DNA of 49,607 bases, taken from positions 1 through 49,607 of the forward strand of contig NZ_AJLG01000010.1 of NCBI RefSeq assembly GCF_000258495.1, in the 5' to 3' direction. Under the pieces are notes generated by a model. It did not search any database, was not told the DNA's origin, and worked only from the letters and a program-made list of their open reading frames with translations. The translations under genes were made by a program, and so were the position numbers. The DNA is from Pedobacter agri PB92. GTDB lineage: Bacteria; Bacteroidota; Bacteroidia; Sphingobacteriales; Sphingobacteriaceae. Below, one piece after another: positions 47,609-49,607 of this stretch; positions within the stretch are counted from its first letter, which is position 1, and each line of letters begins with the position of its first letter.

Positions 47609-47740
47609 TTAAAACAACTCACTTGCATCTTTCACTTCCATCTTTTCAGTGGCTGGTTCTGCTTCATCACTTTGAATAGCACCCAGGTAAAGCATGTAGT
47701 TTTTCCATGAGGTTTCCCATAATAGGGTGTCCATTGCCAT
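47609..47740 (-). CDS. Tail assembly chaperone, downstream (T-like) frame
   Basis: An ORF of 43 codons from ATG 47740 (or 47734) to TAA 47609-47611, product beginning MAMDTLLWETSWKNYMLYLG. The frame stays open far upstream of the ATG, through the end of the 184-residue chaperone gene, and is the -1 frame relative to it, with LRYFKGG just before the Met. In many siphoviruses a -1 ribosomal shift joins such a pair to make a long chaperone that guides tape measure packing. AAAGGAGG seven bases before ATG 47734 is a strong Shine-Dalgarno, unusual in this group, so independent translation is also possible. Confidence 0.6.
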   Translation of the reverse strand: MAMDTLLWETSWKNYMLYLGAIQSDEAEPATEKMEVKDASELF

Positions 47741-47757
47741 TCCTCCTTTGAAATATC

Positions 47758-48312
47758 TTAACGCACTTCCCAATCCTGAGTGTGGGAGGCTATCGACTCT
47801 CTCCCGTCTAATGGACTTGCGTTTGGTTGTAGGATTTTTACTGTCCCCTTCGCCAAGGCAATAGAATTCAAAAAAGACTGCATCCCTAAATTTTCAAGAA
47901 TTGGAAGTAAGGTGTTGTAGAGATCTTCAGCTTCAAAATTATCATTGATAAACTCAATCAATTCAGCATCAGGTTCCCTTTTACTATTCTGAATACCGGC
48001 AGCAACAATATAAACCACATCATCCAGATGATCATTGATCACCGGAATCATACTTTCGCTCATCGATCCGTTAAGTATGGTATCAGGCAACTTAACTGCC
48101 TGGCCTGCGATACGGTACATATTCCCAACTACACACGGATTAATCACAAACGATCTTTCCAATTCCTGCACTGGAACTGGTCTTCGTAATAACTTATCAA
48201 ATAGGCTGCGCTTTGGTAATGTTTTTGGCTCTTTAATTTGAACAGTTACAGTGTAAGCAGGCTTATCAATAAGTGTTTCTGTGATGCTGGATAAAATCTC
48301 TTTTTCTTCCAT
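47758..48312 (-). CDS. Tail assembly chaperone, upstream (G-like) frame
   Basis: A 184-residue protein in the position of the lambda G-like tail chaperone: after the tail tube gene and before the tape measure, apart from the inserted island. The N-terminus is acidic with strands (TVTVQIKEPKTLPKRSLFDKLLRR) and the middle helical (AELIEFINDNFEAEDLYNTLLPILENLG), fitting such chaperones. The last 100 or so bases overlap an open -1 frame that carries the T-like part, so programmed shifting is expected. I could not fix the slip site: the A5 in GTAAAAATC (near 47847) is the best of weak candidates. Confidence 0.6.
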   Translation of the reverse strand: MEEKEILSSITETLIDKPAYTVTVQIKEPKTLPKRSLFDKLLRRPVPVQELERSFVINPCVVGNMYRIAGQAVKLPDTILNGSMSESMIPVINDHLDDVVYIVAAGIQNSKREPDAELIEFINDNFEAEDLYNTLLPILENLGMQSFLNSIALAKGTVKILQPNASPLDGRESIASHTQDWEVR

Positions 48313-48327
48313 AAATTGTTTTCAACT

Positions 48328-48355
48328 AAAAATCCCCCTAGCTAGTAGAGGGATT
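48328..48355 (-). terminator. Terminator-like hairpin between linker and chaperone genes
   Basis: AATCCCCC (48331-48338) and GAGGGATT (48348-48355) pair with one G-T, and on the minus strand T-rich sequence follows. It lies just after the 82-residue gene stop. Confidence 0.5.
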
Positions 48356-48359
48356 CTAT

Positions 48360-48608
48360 TTAATTTGTTGCTTGATCAAATTCTGACGTTTCGGGTTCAA
48401 CCGGTTTAGTCTCTTCTGATTTGATGCGCTTTGGCTTCTTTTCCAATTTGACTTTCTCAGCTGGTTCGACAGTTTCTTCAACTATCTGCGTTCCCTTTTC
48501 TCCGTGTCGTTTAGCAAACTCGTCGCTCACCTCAACAACATCTCCTTCTTTATGTAGGGTATTAGTAGCTTCTACCAATAAACCCTGCTTAAATTTAACC
48601 CACTTCAT
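48360..48608 (-). CDS. Small prophage protein with acidic/lysine tail
   Basis: An 82-residue protein. The first 45 residues form a small strand-rich domain (VKFKQGLLVEATNTLHKEGDVVEVSDEFAKRHGEKGTQIV) like phage proteins annotated DUF7210 in my memory; the rest is a charged, disordered Lys/Glu/Pro tail. It lies 11 bases after the tail tube gene. Its role in tails is unknown; the position suggests a minor structural or assembly protein. Confidence 0.6.
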   Translation of the reverse strand: MKWVKFKQGLLVEATNTLHKEGDVVEVSDEFAKRHGEKGTQIVEETVEPAEKVKLEKKPKRIKSEETKPVEPETSEFDQATN

Positions 48609-48619
48609 ATGAAGAAAAA

Positions 48620-49186
48620 TTAAGCGTTGGTTGAATCAATTGGAGTGCCATCATCAGTCACCCATGTTTTAATGCTAATAGCATCCTTTTGAGATGTTGT
48701 AGTTTTGAATGAACCAATTTTAGCAGTTAACAAAAGTTGCTGAACTGAATTTTTGTTGTAATTACCTGTATAAGTCATCACCACATTGGTGTTTGGCACA
48801 ACTGTAATTAACTTGCGGTTGTCTTTAACGCTTCGTGTTGTGATACGAAGAGCAAGTCTTGCAACTTTACGTTTAGCCAAGGTAACCGTTTTGGTTGTTC
48901 CTGCTGTATACTCGTTGTTTTCAAGCATGTTCATGATAACAGGTTTCTGCTCCAAAACACCGATCACAAACTGATCCGCTTCTCCAGTTTGATAGAATGT
49001 AATTTCCGCGATATCCTTATCTTCAGGAACTAATTCTGTTTCTGTATCAGCGTTCCTTGTGTAGGTTGCTGTATCTGGAGCAATGTTTTCAAGTCTTGTC
49101 CAGGTTGCGGCTGAAAGGCCAGCTTCAGTAAAGAAGGCTGGAGCAATCTCAACCATTTCAATACCACTTACATAACTACTTGCCAT
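48620..49186 (-). CDS. Major tail (tube) protein
   Basis: A 188-residue strand-rich protein: a short N-terminal segment with VSGIEMVEIAPAFF, then long strands separated by charged loops (PEDKDIAEITFYQTGEADQF, KRKVARLALRITTRSVK) and a C-terminal end KTWVTDDGTPID. Size, fold pattern and place (after the small tail-completion-like gene and before the chaperone) suit the tail tube subunit of a siphovirus. Direct motif support is weak, so the call rests mostly on order. Confidence 0.65.
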   Translation of the reverse strand: MASSYVSGIEMVEIAPAFFTEAGLSAATWTRLENIAPDTATYTRNADTETELVPEDKDIAEITFYQTGEADQFVIGVLEQKPVIMNMLENNEYTAGTTKTVTLAKRKVARLALRITTRSVKDNRKLITVVPNTNVVMTYTGNYNKNSVQQLLLTAKIGSFKTTTSQKDAISIKTWVTDDGTPIDSTNA

Positions 49187-49218
49187 AATATAATTTTTAA
49201 TGCCTTGGTAGGCGGTTT

Positions 49219-49607
49219 TTAAATGTTTTTAAAATTGTCCTGAATGGACTGATATCTAAATCTGATGTTAGCAAAATAACTTCCGTCGGTGTCTTGCAGA
49301 ATCACCGCCATATCTTCAACCCAAACTCTAAAACTCGCACTATATACACCATCAATAAGTGGCATAATTGCTTTAGCTAAAGTACTGAGGGCTTGTTGAT
49401 CGGGCAATAAAACCGTCTTACCATTGACAGTTGATGAAACGGCTGGAGCATAACAATTAACGTTGCCAAAACCAATCTGATCAGCTGTGTTGCTGATGGA
49501 TATGCTGTTGACGACAATCCCTTTTACTGTGCTGGCTGTACTCTTTACTGATGGCTCAACTTTGCCGCCACTTAGCAAGCTTTGAATGGCCGCGATAGTG
49601 TGTACGT
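49219..49607 (-). CDS. Prophage tail-completion-like protein, N-terminus cut by window edge
   Basis: The frame runs in from the right edge without a start codon and ends at 49219, giving about 129 residues. The TTG at 49576-49578 is only an internal codon. After removing the three codons read through the suspected tag, the product reads IAAIQSLLSGGKVEPSVKST and continues with strands (VKGIVVNSISISN, FRVWVEDMAVIL). It lies 32 bases before the tail tube gene, where tail terminator or head-tail completion proteins are encoded. The specific role is unknown. Confidence 0.55.
   Translation of the reverse strand, partial: VHTIAAIQSLLSGGKVEPSVKSTASTVKGIVVNSISISNTADQIGFGNVNCYAPAVSSTVNGKTVLLPDQQALSTLAKAIMPLIDGVYSASFRVWVEDMAVILQDTDGSYFANIRFRYQSIQDNFKNI
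49597..49607. other. Probable 454 library tag, right end
   Basis: AGTGTGTACGT is the exact reverse complement of the first 11 bases of the window. Together the two copies look like untrimmed sequencing tags rather than a biological inverted repeat. Confidence 0.6.

Larger units (their letters stand above)
33616..49596. mobile_element. Siphovirus-like prophage, late (tail and lysis) half
   Basis: From the att-like site rightward, nearly all genes are on the minus strand and form a long-tailed phage tail and lysis module: tail tube, chaperones, 1415-residue tape measure, distal tail, receptor-binding and DUF5977 proteins, then endolysin, membrane proteins and spanin. No capsid, portal, terminase, integrase or repressor gene is in the window; these should lie to the right. 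The order is that of the tail region of siphoviruses. A plus-strand accessory island is inserted between chaperones and tape measure. The module looks intact, with no broken structural gene, so it may be active. Confidence 0.85.

Noticed and set aside
1..49607. CRISPR array, rRNA operon, IS element with transposase
   Set aside because: No regularly spaced repeats, no rRNA-like sequence and no transposase reading frame were seen in the window.

Overview
The window looks like chromosomal DNA from a Bacteroidota species of the Sphingobacteriaceae, most likely Pedobacter or a close relative. The reasons are the AT-rich codon use, promoters of the Bacteroidota form (TTTG, a spacer of about 17-19 bases, then TAnnTTTG), near absence of Shine-Dalgarno sequences, and family choices typical of that group: a fused E1 alpha/beta 2-oxoacid dehydrogenase, a DAHP synthase-chorismate mutase fusion, DUF4833, DUF1684, DUF5678 and DUF5977. 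The first 11 bases and the last 11 bases are the same sequence in inverted orientation. I recall that sequence as a Roche 454 multiplex tag, so the window is probably a whole 454 contig with tags left on. That would also explain at least five genes broken by one-base homopolymer differences.

Layout. 1-2440: an edge-truncated YeiH-family membrane protein, a DinB-family protein, a small unknown, tRNA-Cys and a short-chain dehydrogenase. 2472-6386: a consensus promoter, a short leader ORF with four consecutive Cys codons, then a run of lipid or envelope type genes (PhyH dioxygenase, CDP-alcohol phosphotransferase, GtrA, DUF4833) facing a fatty acid desaturase. 6538-14160: PAS protein, MsrA-like protein, Hsp70/YegD-like ATPase, an AraC regulator, three cold-shock-domain proteins with tiny membrane ORFs, a HAD hydrolase and a DUF962 protein. 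14163-18504: proline dehydrogenase, S4-aroB-sterol desaturase, and a RelE-type toxin-antitoxin pair.

18716-23671 is an aromatic amino acid operon: prephenate dehydratase, DAHP synthase/chorismate mutase, aroA and aroC. In front of it stands a complete attenuator made of a promoter, a 20-residue leader peptide with nine Phe/Tyr codons, a 9-bp antiterminator and a strong terminator. aroB lies 3 kb upstream, and a class I/II aminotransferase at 31097 could supply the transamination step. 23757-33473 holds a DUF1684 protein, a LytTR response regulator, a TPR-histidine kinase split by a frameshift, the fused E1 protein, a DUF1573 protein, the aminotransferase, and small regulators or secreted proteins.

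33616 to the right edge is the late half of a siphovirus-like prophage. Its left boundary is a short copy of a tRNA or tmRNA 3' end next to that gene's terminator. Reading leftward on the minus strand from the right edge, the genes are: a small tail-completion-like protein, tail tube, a small linker protein, tail assembly chaperones with a likely -1 frameshift, tape measure, distal tail protein, an SGNH-hydrolase receptor-binding candidate, a DUF5977 tail protein, M15 endolysin, a membrane/coiled-coil protein, a 57-residue exported peptide and a probable unimolecular spanin. Between the chaperones and the tape measure gene sits an accessory island: a DUF5678 protein and a retropepsin-like SEC-C protein on the plus strand, an exported protein with a C-terminal sorting-like tail, and a small plus-strand ORF.

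All family names come from reading the translations against remembered motifs; no database was searched.
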